A DNA stretch of 26,926 nt, from contig CAKOGP040001491.1 in NCBI GenBank assembly GCA_933822405.4, forward strand, positions 1 through 26,926, given 5' to 3'. Numbering within the stretch: position 1 is the stretch's first letter; the number at the start of each line of letters is the position of its first letter. Position numbers and translations under genes: made by a program. This document shows, piece after piece, positions 1 through 7,770 of the stretch. The notes beneath the pieces were generated by a model, which saw only the letters and a list, made by a program, of their open reading frames with translations, searched no databases and was not told the DNA's origin. The stretch is from Cylindrotheca closterium. Lineage: Eukaryota > Bacillariophyta > Bacillariophyceae > Bacillariales > Bacillariaceae.

Positions 1-239
1 CAGAATCCCTGCATTTTTGGTGACCAGGGAACTTTACCTGGAGCTAAGGCCCGGCACTTCTCTTCCGCCTGGCGCCTCACAGTATACATTTGTCTGTGTA
101 AACAGTTGTATTTGCGCACCAAGGGAGAGGTCATCTGGTGGCCCTGGTGAGCAATACGCTTATTCAGCATATTCAATCTCTCCAGGATGGAGTACTTGGC
201 ATAACCTTTGTGAACCAATTGAAGATATTTGCGGACAGA
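1..239 (-). pseudogene. LINE ORF2 continuation: endonuclease-to-RT linker, cut by window edge
   Basis: Reading on past the TGA at 240-242 in the endonuclease frame, the sequence stays open to the left edge. It gives a basic, helix-like linker with segments such as VRKYLQLVHKGYAKYSILER and ending in SPKMQGF. Such basic linkers lie between the endonuclease and RT domains of LINE Pol proteins. No RT motif is reached. The TGA is therefore best read as a point nonsense mutation, and a CGA arginine codon is the likely ancestor. Confidence 0.7.
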
Positions 240-1373
240 TCAAGAGTCTTGAAGGGACAACTTCCGTGGCTTGAAGTTGGATTTCTGAGGTTGGAAGTTG
301 CCCAAGGAGGCGGAAAGATCAATGTCAATCCACAATCCGCGATGATCGCAATCGAAGCATTCGTCAAAGGCATAGTACCCACCCGCAAGGATTGGTACTC
401 CTGAAGTGGTGAAGATACCATCAATCGGAATTTTCCGTTGGTTGCGCTGGTGGGTTGCTTGCGGTGGATGGTGTTTTAGGATCGCCTCCTCAAGACCGCA
501 GGCCCGGAAGCGGTGGCGGATAGACTGGGGTGCGTTAACAGTGACATCCTCGTTTGCATCTATACCCAAAACCACCTCACATCCTTCATCACGCCATTTG
601 GTGATCTGTTTGCAAAGATCATCCACAAAGGCTTTCCGTGGATTAACTTTTCGATTCACTGCATGAAAGTGAAGCCTGTGTTGTGCCCATACTGTAGATC
701 CACCGAGGCCTTGCTTGTTGGGACGATACGCGGAGACAACCACTAAGTCCTTGGAGATCGGACCACGAACTAAGTCATTTACCTCAACCAAAGAGTCCTG
801 AACATTACCCCCATGGGCTTTCAACTTCCTTCCTTGGAGACGGACATAGGCCCACCGTCCTAAACCCGTGGGGTCTCTGCCAGCTTCCTTAGCCCTGTGC
901 GCCACTTGGTTCAAAACGGTTACGATGCACCCACCCCATTGTACCGCCGAGGTGGCAGCAGATCTGTCCTGATGCCGATTGTAAGCTACCGACGAGTAAA
1001 ACCCTTTTTGCTCGGACTTCATTGTAGCTTGACGGAGTCTGTCACTCCACCCGTGACCTTCATTGATAGACGGCCAAAACGTCTTGGCCTCTGCCAACAA
1101 CGCAATTCCCACTCGTTCCTCCTTCAGCCAGGAGTTGATCTGTTGCTGCTTTGAGTCATTGCCGTTTTCTGGTAATCCGTTGACATTCTGGAAACAGACT
1201 CGAGTAGCCAGTGAAGAATGGCGACGGTGATCATTGCCAGACCAATCCCCTGCTGGAAGAGAACGTAAATATTCATCCAGTGAAGCGTGAGAGACTCCAC
1301 TTGACGGGCCACTAATACGGGATCTTCTGCCTGCACGCCGTGACCTAGCTGCAGACAATCGTGGGCCTCTCAT
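240..1373 (-). CDS. LINE ORF2 N-terminal: AP-like endonuclease (EEP fold)
   Basis: This is a 377-residue open frame with a complete endonuclease/exonuclease/phosphatase domain of the LINE apurinic type, which nicks target DNA to prime reverse transcription. Visible motifs are FQNVNG (N63), LLAEAK (E95), VVVSAYRP (Y216), GIDANED (D272, N274), PIDGIFT (D318) and CDHRGLW (D343, H344), so the catalytic set looks complete. The ATG at 1371-1373 overlaps the TGA of the upstream frame as ATGA. Upstream of it the frame closes within about 30 codons, so translation would need reinitiation or a frameshift. The frame ends at a TGA (240-242), but the same frame stays open beyond it, so this is the front part of a longer endonuclease-RT protein. 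The family is certain; activity is doubtful. Confidence 0.88.
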   Translation of the reverse strand: MRGPRLSAARSRRAGRRSRISGPSSGVSHASLDEYLRSLPAGDWSGNDHRRHSSLATRVCFQNVNGLPENGNDSKQQQINSWLKEERVGIALLAEAKTFWPSINEGHGWSDRLRQATMKSEQKGFYSSVAYNRHQDRSAATSAVQWGGCIVTVLNQVAHRAKEAGRDPTGLGRWAYVRLQGRKLKAHGGNVQDSLVEVNDLVRGPISKDLVVVSAYRPNKQGLGGSTVWAQHRLHFHAVNRKVNPRKAFVDDLCKQITKWRDEGCEVVLGIDANEDVTVNAPQSIRHRFRACGLEEAILKHHPPQATHQRNQRKIPIDGIFTTSGVPILAGGYYAFDECFDCDHRGLWIDIDLSASLGNFQPQKSNFKPRKLSLQDS

Positions 1374-1780
1374 GGCCCCTCCGCGGAGCGGGGAGCTCCA
1401 CGGGAGGACTGAGAGGATTTACTGGCGCCATCACTGTGCGCCTTCCCAGGAGGAGGAGATAAGAATGGAGACCCTCCACCTCGTGGGGTAGACGCAGTAA
1501 GAGAGGAGGTTTGGCTCTCATCTTGAGACGCGGCAGTAGTGTTATCCCCTTCCATGTGAGACGTGTCTACTTGGACAGCCGAGTCTGTCGAGGGTTGGGC
1601 AGGAGATGGTTCCTGAAATTGGACACCTGCACTTGTACAGGCCTTCTTGGCTGGTTGTTTAGCTTTGCCCTGCTTGATGGCCTTCTTTGGTTTTGTCCCT
1701 GTGTTGGGAACAATAGAGCTCTTCCCAGTGGATGACTTGCCTAAGGTTCTGTTGCTAGATCTGACCGGTGGGTTCACTGC
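1370..1780 (-). CDS. Ser/Pro/Lys-rich tail in frame with LINE ORF1, after a TAA
   Basis: These 137 codons follow the ORF1 TAA (1781-1783) directly and in the same frame, ending at the TGA that overlaps the ORF2 start. No ATG opens the segment, and a GTG near 1777 is not a credible eukaryotic start. The product would be low complexity: a basic Lys/Ser-rich first half (TGKSSIVPNTGTKPKKAIKQ) and a Ser/Gly/Pro-rich second half. It could be the natural C-terminus of ORF1 cut off by a nonsense mutation, a readthrough extension, or non-coding spacer. The first is favoured because the frame stays open across 411 bases up to the ATGA junction. Confidence 0.5.
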   Translation of the reverse strand, partial: AVNPPVRSSNRTLGKSSTGKSSIVPNTGTKPKKAIKQGKAKQPAKKACTSAGVQFQEPSPAQPSTDSAVQVDTSHMEGDNTTAASQDESQTSSLTASTPRGGGSPFLSPPPGKAHSDGASKSSQSSRGAPRSAEGP

Positions 1781-4759
1781 TTAACGGTCAGGGGACACGC
1801 GATTGTTGTGGGGTGGAGTGAGAGCTGGCGGACTCATCATGGTGGGTGGATGGCTGGCCTGACTCTGGAGGGCAGTGAGCTGTGCTTGCAGTGCCGCATT
1901 GTCCGCACGGTGTTGAGCCAAGGCGCGTTCCTGAGCCTCCAGTGCATTGTCCCGAATCTCAATCTCATTGAAAGCATCTTCCAGTTGTTGCTCGCGTTCC
2001 TGCATCTCGTCCATCATTCCCGTCACGGTCTTCCCATCATCAATATCTTTATTGTTAGCCATATCCAAATCAATCGAGAGTTGCCCATCATAAACATCCG
2101 TTGCGTCTTCCATCACATCATCCAGAAACTCCAGTGCTTCTTCCACCGCGTCTGGCGATGCGGTAGCCTCCACTGCACGGAGAGTGTTTGTGCACCATTT
2201 GAGGTTCTTACGTCGAGCCATACTGATCTCTGATTGCGGAACCCATTTACGGAGGACTTGGTCGGTTTTTGTCAGAGTTGGCTCATACAGGTGATGAGTC
2301 AGGAAAGGGACCAAGCCCCTCAAGACGTTATGAGCCAATTGTCCTTCCATCTTGCCAGGTAGAACCATCAAGAACAGCGGACCGGACTTGTGACGCTCCT
2401 GATCATTCTTCAGCTTACGGTCAGCAACCTCAGCCATTTTCCGTTGGGCTGGGGAGAGATCGTTAAGGAACGGATTCTCATTATCAGTGATCAACTTCTT
2501 TTTCTTCTTTGCCTTCTTTTTCACCTTTGTTGCCGCCTTCTTAGACCGAACTTCTGTGAATTGACCGCCTTTGAGGCCAGAGGATTCATTGGGATCGTCG
2601 GCAGAAGAGTCATTGTCTGAATCATCGTCTGAGTCATCAGTCTCAGTTGTTGATTGATGGACATGAGAAGCTTTGTCGGCTTGAGCTGGAGTTGCCTTGA
2701 TCAACAAGAGAAGCTTCAACAAGGTGCATGAGCCAAACATAGTAGTAGTTGCGAACTTGAACATCCCGGGCAGATCTGTGACCGAATACAGGACCTCTGT
2801 CAGGATGTAGTAATCACGTAGTTTGCTAATAAGGGTGAGGGTAGCATCCTTAACCGGACCGTAGGCCTTCACACTGATCAATCCCTGTTGAGCCGACTTC
2901 CAATCACTGATAAATGTAGCCGGAGCAGCGAAGGGGAAGTCTGGCTTTGCTGTGGATGGATTAAGAAGGCTTCTTAATTCTCGATCAACTCTTTTGGCAT
3001 GAATCTTGCGAGCGTACCCATGAGGACTTGTTACACCGGGGGAACGTTTGTTGAATTTAGCACGTCCTGTGTAAGGTGTAGAAACCCAGTCCATCTTGAT
3101 TCTAATAGGGATAGAGAAGTCAAAGTGACGCATGATTTCTTTTGCATAGGCGTTGAAATTAACCTCCGGCGGGATGAAGGCAAAGCAACCCACTTTAACA
3201 ATGTCCCCATATTGAAGCGGCGACGGGTAACATCCGGCACCGCGACCCTGGGAACGGAGACCAGTGTGAAGATAGTCCTGTACCGCCTCTTCCGACGTGT
3301 CCGTTGCAAAGCCAACCCGCATTCGGGTACGTAGTTTCTTCTCACCAGGTTTGCTGTTGGTTGCTGCATAAGGAGAATTCCCATATTCCATATCGCAGTA
3401 AAGACTCAGGGCCCCGTAGGACAAAATTTTGTTGCGTAACTCAACCAAGTTCCGGATCCACCGGTTCTGTTGTTTATAAGTGTCGTCGGAGATAGGAAGG
3501 ATCTTCAACTTGTGAAAGGAGTCGTTCAAAGCTTCCTCCATGGATGTCAGCACCGCAGATAAAATTGGCTCAGCAACCGTGCCGGAGTCCGACTCAAAAA
3601 TATGACATCTGCAGGTCATCCCATCCAAGTTAACTTGAATTAATTTGTTAAGTTTCTCAGCAAGAGTGGGCGGTGGAGCAAGGCGACGTGTAGGTGGAGG
3701 TGTATGGATCAATGAAGAGCTGTCCTGAAAGACCTGAGTTGGGCTTGTCAAGCTGTCAATCGCCATATTGTCGTCTTCTGACCTCACCAGTGCTTCTACA
3801 GATTCTGTCTGAACCACCCCACCGTTGCTCACCGCATCAGCATCCTCATTATCATCCTCATCTCCGTCGTCCTCATCATCTGAAGAAAGTGGTGGGCGTC
3901 TTGGGTTGTTTCGGACCGCCGTCACTAGTATTTCATCGTCATCATCGTCCTGATTTGGTTGTTGGTAGGCATCACCGTCAATAGTAGTGGCATCGTCGTC
4001 CTCAGCCTCGGCATTGTCAGCATTTCCCCCACTCGATCCTTCTTCATCCACCAGTGCATCGTATCTATTGTAGGTCAGATTACGATGACGCTTCCTTTGA
4101 TCCACTAAAGTTGTTTTGTTCAAATGAGACTGGCCTATCGCATTGTCCAAATGGTCATTCATTGGATCACCGATCTTCTGGATTGCATGTTGAATATGAT
4201 GATTTGAACTTTCTGGTCGGAAAAAGGACTGAAAAGGTGCCAACCGTTTTTGTTTGATGCCGCAAATGATTGACGAAGACGGCTCGTTATAGTAGTCGTC
4301 ATCAAAGGTTGTTGCCCATGGATAATCAAACATTTCAGTACAAATCAACCAAAAGCCAACAAGCGGATTTTCCAGACGAAGGCGAGGATCCGACTTGTCC
4401 CCTTCAAAGAATTGGTTGTTGTTCTGGTTTTTTTCAAATTCGTCAATACCAAAGAACAAGAAAGGGTTCTGCAATGAAATTCGCATTGCAAGAACTCGCA
4501 GTGACCAGACGTCTTCGGCTGCTGTATCCTCGATTGTGTATAGATCAAAAGAGGAGATGAGATATTGAGCCAGTTGGGCATTATCAGAGTTGAGATAAGT
4601 AAAAATTTGAAGAAATCGATCGTTGCATGTTGATGTGCCGGCATAGTCATTGAACAGGGCATCAAATCGCAAACAAGGTTGATTCCAAGCGCCTGGATAT
4701 CGATCATCCCAGGCTGCAAATAAGGCGTTGCCGGTTTGAATGCCATCCATTCTTTGCAT
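1781..4759 (-). CDS. LINE ORF1 (Gag-like nucleic-acid-binding protein), 992 aa
   Basis: This long open frame precedes the endonuclease ORF, in the position of the LINE ORF1 protein, which normally binds the element RNA. No zinc knuckle or RRM was recognised. The protein has a globular N-terminal part, an extremely acidic Asp/Glu stretch around residues 240-320, a mid part with no recognised domain, a Lys cluster near residue 760 (KKKAKKKKK) and a C-terminal heptad-rich coiled coil rich in Gln/Ala/Glu just before the end. The first ATG here is at 4757-4759, but the frame is open upstream for 15 more codons to a TAG at 4805-4807, beyond which it continues as the 96-codon start of the same protein. 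At over 1,000 residues it is large for a LINE ORF1. Function is inferred from position only. Confidence 0.75.
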   Translation of the reverse strand: MQRMDGIQTGNALFAAWDDRYPGAWNQPCLRFDALFNDYAGTSTCNDRFLQIFTYLNSDNAQLAQYLISSFDLYTIEDTAAEDVWSLRVLAMRISLQNPFLFFGIDEFEKNQNNNQFFEGDKSDPRLRLENPLVGFWLICTEMFDYPWATTFDDDYYNEPSSSIICGIKQKRLAPFQSFFRPESSNHHIQHAIQKIGDPMNDHLDNAIGQSHLNKTTLVDQRKRHRNLTYNRYDALVDEEGSSGGNADNAEAEDDDATTIDGDAYQQPNQDDDDDEILVTAVRNNPRRPPLSSDDEDDGDEDDNEDADAVSNGGVVQTESVEALVRSEDDNMAIDSLTSPTQVFQDSSSLIHTPPPTRRLAPPPTLAEKLNKLIQVNLDGMTCRCHIFESDSGTVAEPILSAVLTSMEEALNDSFHKLKILPISDDTYKQQNRWIRNLVELRNKILSYGALSLYCDMEYGNSPYAATNSKPGEKKLRTRMRVGFATDTSEEAVQDYLHTGLRSQGRGAGCYPSPLQYGDIVKVGCFAFIPPEVNFNAYAKEIMRHFDFSIPIRIKMDWVSTPYTGRAKFNKRSPGVTSPHGYARKIHAKRVDRELRSLLNPSTAKPDFPFAAPATFISDWKSAQQGLISVKAYGPVKDATLTLISKLRDYYILTEVLYSVTDLPGMFKFATTTMFGSCTLLKLLLLIKATPAQADKASHVHQSTTETDDSDDDSDNDSSADDPNESSGLKGGQFTEVRSKKAATKVKKKAKKKKKLITDNENPFLNDLSPAQRKMAEVADRKLKNDQERHKSGPLFLMVLPGKMEGQLAHNVLRGLVPFLTHHLYEPTLTKTDQVLRKWVPQSEISMARRKNLKWCTNTLRAVEATASPDAVEEALEFLDDVMEDATDVYDGQLSIDLDMANNKDIDDGKTVTGMMDEMQEREQQLEDAFNEIEIRDNALEAQERALAQHRADNAALQAQLTALQSQASHPPTMMSPPALTPPHNNRVSPDR

Positions 4760-4804
4760 CGCTTGATTGACCGCTTCACCGCAGTACAGTTTCTTTGACC
4801 ACCA

Positions 4805-5095
4805 CTAAGATAATTTAGGGACCAGTTTATTGTAGTCCTCTCTCCACCGCAACTCTCGCTCGGCGATTCGTTGTGCCTCGAATTCGTCGGCCGTTCGTAG
4901 AGCGTCGTGATCATCGGCAATTTGCTTGATGTCAACATCATTGGAATTAACAGGATCTCTGTCTTTGGGCTGTTCCAAATCAATTTCCAGTCGTTTTTTT
5001 ATCGCTTTTTTTCCTACAGAGGAAGCCTTGGACTTAGCCACACCCAGCTTTTTTGCATTAGCCGAGGCAGCCTTCGAAGCTGGAGATTTGCCCAT
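4805..5095 (-). CDS. LINE ORF1 N-terminus, separated by an in-frame TAG
   Basis: A 96-codon frame starts with ATG at 5093-5095. It encodes a Lys/Ala/Ser-rich N-terminus (MGKSPASKAASANAKKLG) and then a charged, probably helical segment. It ends at TAG 4805-4807, after which the same frame runs 15 open codons straight into the 992-residue ORF1. The simplest view is that this is the true start of ORF1, later interrupted by a single nonsense mutation (from CAG or TGG). The 137-nt leader upstream has no other ATG in this frame. A short separate upstream ORF is possible but less likely. Confidence 0.65.
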   Translation of the reverse strand: MGKSPASKAASANAKKLGVAKSKASSVGKKAIKKRLEIDLEQPKDRDPVNSNDVDIKQIADDHDALRTADEFEAQRIAERELRWREDYNKLVPKLS

Positions 5096-5232
5096 GTTTT
5101 GCCAGTATTTTGCCGTTTGTTTGTTGATAAATTCAAAGTTTTCTACGTATAATCAGTACTAGCACTACGCGGAGCAGATTGGCTGGTTCTGCGTGTTTGC
5201 ATGTTGTTTTGTTTCTGATTTTCTTTTTTTCT
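5096..5232 (-). other. LINE 5' untranslated leader
   Basis: These 137 bases lie between the presumed target-site duplication and the ORF1 ATG. On the minus strand it is A-rich with CAAAC/ACAAA repeats and starts with an A-run (AGAAAAAAAGAAAATCAG). It probably contains an internal promoter, as LINE leaders usually do, but no specific element was recognised. Confidence 0.45.
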
Positions 5233-5246
5233 ATGACACAGAAGAA
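5233..5246 (+). repeat. 14-bp target-site duplication copy A (LINE in gypsy gag)
   Basis: ATGACACAGAAGAA occurs here and, identically, at 23621-23634. Flanking bases on either side of the two copies do not match. Both copies encode MTQKK/E in the gypsy gag frame, and each borders a LINE end: the 5' end here, the 3' end at the other copy. This is the pattern of a LINE insertion duplication. Confidence 0.7.
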
Positions 5247-5846
5247 AAGAACCGTGGACAGGAAGAGACTTATGCAGGAAAGTTCTCCCCGTCGAACTCA
5301 ACCTGGTAATTGCACAGGCGGTAGAGGCCTTCACCACAATCGTTTTTGTGGTGGTCGTGGTCATGGTCGACCAAGCAATGGTTATCAACCATATCCAAGT
5401 CCCTCGAGCTCTCCAAGATATTCTCAAGGGACTTCACAAAGTTTTCAACGTAGAGGCAATTCCCAGCAACAGAACCAAGGACGATTTCAACCAAGACACC
5501 CCAACAATGGTGGCAGAGGCCATGGATTCAATGGCCAGTGGACACTCCCAATCTGGTCGTTTTCAGCCAGGACAAAACTATCAAGGCAGAGGCCAATCAC
5601 AGCAACAAAACAGTCAAAATTTCTATGCTGAGTCGCATTACAATCAAGAAGCTGAAAGCTTTGCTGCGGAATGCAGCGTTCCGGAATGGAACCAAGACGG
5701 AATGTCTTATGGCGGAATGCCAAGTGCCAAGCAGTACCAGCATCAGGAACAATATTATCAAGCTGAAGAAAATCAGCAATGGAATGATCAATACAACTAT
5801 GAACAAGAAGAATATTATCCTGAAGAACAGGAGGCGCACGAACATT

Positions 5847-5851
5847 TTTCC
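5847..5851. repeat. copia target-site duplication, left copy (TTTCC)
   Basis: The five bases immediately before the TG of the left LTR are TTTCC. The same five bases follow the right LTR at 12764-12768. Five bp is the usual copia duplication length. Confidence 0.93.
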
Positions 5852-6295
5852 TGTCAGATGGACTTGCTCTACAGACCTGAATGGGTGCCTCAACGCCCTG
5901 TCTGTTTCAATGAGCAATCCCTGAGATCAAATCTACGTTGGCTATGGTCTGCCTTTGGGCACCAGCGACTCTGGGCCTCAGCCTCTGGAATAAGCAGTAG
6001 TCTTATTCAATCAAAGGTCTTACTTTATTATTTCCTATACTTGCTTGGACCTCAATGTCCACAATATTATTCTTGCCAGAACTCAATCAATAGTGAGACT
6101 CTCAATTGAAGTTCAGGATCATATTAATTCTCACGATTCTCATTCTTGATCACCTTTCTACGTGACAACTCGTTTGGACATACTGCGTTTCATACTACGC
6201 ATGATCGACACTCACGTCACTGCCGCGTCATGTCACATAGACCATTGATCAATAATCGACCAATATGATTTCTCAGTATATCAATACCTCCAACA
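5852..6295 (-). repeat. copia 3' LTR (444 bp)
   Basis: It matches 12317-12763 end to end, running TGTCAG...CCAACA on the plus strand. Compared with the other LTR it lacks three bases (CAA) near 6125 and has nine substitutions. Seven of these are CpG versus TpG or CpA, indicating decay by cytosine deamination. The open frame in its plus strand is simply LTR sequence, present in both copies. Confidence 0.96.
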
Positions 6296-6384
6296 CACTC
6301 CTGTCGTTTCACCAGCGACTCCAGTGGATGGAACGAAAACATTACTTCTCAATATAAGTAAATATCCAAGATCGATTGTCAGGA
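6296..6384 (-). other. copia 3' non-coding segment and weak polypurine tract
   Basis: These 89 bases lie between the RNase H stop codon and the 3' LTR. On the minus strand the bases just before the LTR read ACGACAGGAGTG, only a weak purine run. This is where the plus-strand primer of the element should be, but the tract is not a textbook one. Confidence 0.4.
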
Positions 6385-7770
6385 CTAATCCTGGTCACCT
6401 TGAATTACAGCCCGGAATTTGCGAAACTTTTCGCCCTGTAAAGGCTTTGTCATGTAATCTGCCCACATTTCATCAGTTGGCATGTGTTCAATAGTAATGT
6501 TGCCCAATTCGACTTGATCTGTCACAAAGAAATACCGGATGTTTAGCGCACGGCTCCTTTTTCCGGCACTCGATCTCCCATTCGTTTCAAGTAGGATCGA
6601 ACTCTTGTTATCTTGGTATAGTATATTCTTCTCGATTGGGTAACCTTGTTCTTCCATAAATAAGCGGGTCCACAAAATATTTGACATCGCATCATGGACT
6701 CCAATTAGTTCAGCATGTGTACTGCTGTCACAATTCAATTTCTGCTTTTGTGTAATTGCTTGCACTGCTCCAGTGCCCATTGTCATCACAGCTCCAGTAT
6801 GACTTTTGAAGTCTGGATGAACAGCAAATGATGCATCGACATACCATTTAATCACGCGCAAATCATCAGCGCTCAATGTCAGATGCCATCCTTTTGTAGA
6901 ATGAATGTATCTCATCAATCGAACTAGTTTATGCCAATCACTCAGATTCGGAGATTGCACCCTTGATGCTAAAATCGATACTGTTGGACTGATGTCCAGA
7001 CGAGCACGTTTGGACAAAAATAACAATTTGGCAACAAACGAATGGAACACTTCATGTCGTTCCTTCTCAAGCGGTGCCCCTTTACCTTTCTCCAGTAGAT
7101 TATTTCCGGCTGGTGTCTCCTGGACCTCATTTTCCTTAAACTTGACTGGAAACTCACTCAGCATGCGATCCACATAATCCTCCATGCGAATTTTCATTTT
7201 TCCTTTCTTCGAAAAATCCAATGTCATACCCAAATAAGTATGAACTTTACCTCTAGTACATGTGACCTCTTCTAAGCCACCATATTTTTCATTCACCCCT
7301 GTGAAAAAATCTTCAAGTACTTGTTGTTCCATGTGACTTGCCAAAACGTCATCAACATGGAACCTGATTGTCAATTGTTTGTCATCAACCATTCTGTTGG
7401 CAATGCAGGGATCATATCGATTAAAAACAAAGCCATACTCCTCTAGAGAAGCTCTCAGATTTCGATACCACAGCAACGAGGCCTGCAACATTCCATATAT
7501 GGCACAAAGGATCACAACATAGATCACTCTCTTGCCATTCTCATAAACAACATAATCGCGATAGGTCGGGTCCAAATCGATCATATATTGGACCATCAGT
7601 CCAGTTACCTTCATGATCACCCGATCTTCTCCATCACCTAAATCTGGCATCAAGGTCTGAATGAATGCGTTCGGAATGTCCATTGACATCATGCATCTAC
7701 CTTTGTGCGCGTCAATCACTCCTGTGCAACAGATACCTTCATACGATGCTGTTGGGCTAGCTGTGTCCTC
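6385..7770 (-). CDS. copia Pol C-terminal half: reverse transcriptase and RNase H
   Basis: This part of Pol follows the in-frame TGA at 7771-7773 and copies the element RNA into DNA. It opens with EDTASPTASYEG and DAHKGRCMMSMDIPNAF (first RT aspartate), followed by the palm motif FHVDDVLAS, the copia form of the YxDD box. The RNase H domain shows KWYVDASF, SSTHAELIG and YQDNKSS, then the NIRYFFV tail typical of copia, and ends at TAA/TAG 6385. All RT and RNase H acidic residues are present. There is no ATG near the start because this is the second part of one polyprotein. The TGA is more likely a CGA-derived mutation than a natural end. Confidence 0.93.
   Translation of the reverse strand, partial: EDTASPTASYEGICCTGVIDAHKGRCMMSMDIPNAFIQTLMPDLGDGEDRVIMKVTGLMVQYMIDLDPTYRDYVVYENGKRVIYVVILCAIYGMLQASLLWYRNLRASLEEYGFVFNRYDPCIANRMVDDKQLTIRFHVDDVLASHMEQQVLEDFFTGVNEKYGGLEEVTCTRGKVHTYLGMTLDFSKKGKMKIRMEDYVDRMLSEFPVKFKENEVQETPAGNNLLEKGKGAPLEKERHEVFHSFVAKLLFLSKRARLDISPTVSILASRVQSPNLSDWHKLVRLMRYIHSTKGWHLTLSADDLRVIKWYVDASFAVHPDFKSHTGAVMTMGTGAVQAITQKQKLNCDSSTHAELIGVHDAMSNILWTRLFMEEQGYPIEKNILYQDNKSSILLETNGRSSAGKRSRALNIRYFFVTDQVELGNITIEHMPTDEMWADYMTKPLQGEKFRKFRAVIQGDQD

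Larger units (their letters stand above)
1..5232 (-). mobile_element. LINE (non-LTR retrotransposon), 5' half
   Basis: On the minus strand the order is 5' leader, very large ORF1, then an apurinic-type endonuclease leading toward a reverse transcriptase that lies beyond the left edge. The 5' boundary at 5232 is set by the 14-bp motif ATGACACAGAAGAA at 5233-5246, which recurs at 23621-23634 next to a LINE 3' half and behaves as a target-site duplication. The copy carries interior stops at 4805 (TAG), 1781 (TAA) and 240 (TGA), so it looks dead as it stands. The endonuclease-RT-RNase H layout (using the right-hand half) fits the I-like group of LINEs. Confidence 0.85.
5233..5851 (+). mobile_element. 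Ty3/gypsy element, fragment 2 (gag C-terminus)
   Basis: This is the plus-strand gag tail of the gypsy element whose 5' LTR and N-terminal gag lie at 22638-23634 and whose pol resumes at 12764. On the left it begins at the LINE target duplication; on the right it is cut by the copia LTR. The reading frame at its right edge continues in phase into 12764 once the copia element and one copy of TTTCC are removed. Confidence 0.75.
5233..5851 (+). pseudogene. gypsy Gag C-terminal region (Gly/Arg/Gln-rich)
   Basis: From MTQKK the frame reads an Arg/Gly-rich segment (GGRGHGRPSNGYQPYPSP) and then a Gln/Asn-rich one, typical of the nucleic-acid-binding tail of diatom gypsy Gag. Near 5530-5550 the coding signal moves to another frame, which continues with SGRFQPGQNYQGRGQSQQQ and a Tyr/Glu/Gln-rich acidic tail up to the copia LTR. 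A single-base indel there explains the switch. No CCHC knuckle is present, so RNA binding would rest on the RGG-like repeats. The N-terminal part of the same Gag is at 22941-23634. Confidence 0.65.

Noticed and set aside
17..274. Short plus-strand frames in 1-760
   Set aside because: They are antisense shadows of the LINE endonuclease and linker, whose motifs are clear on the minus strand.
5096..5250. gypsy 5' LTR next to the gag tail at 5233
   Set aside because: There is no TG...CA boundary or matching repeat. The sequence left of 5233 is the LINE leader, and the gypsy front end is at 22638.
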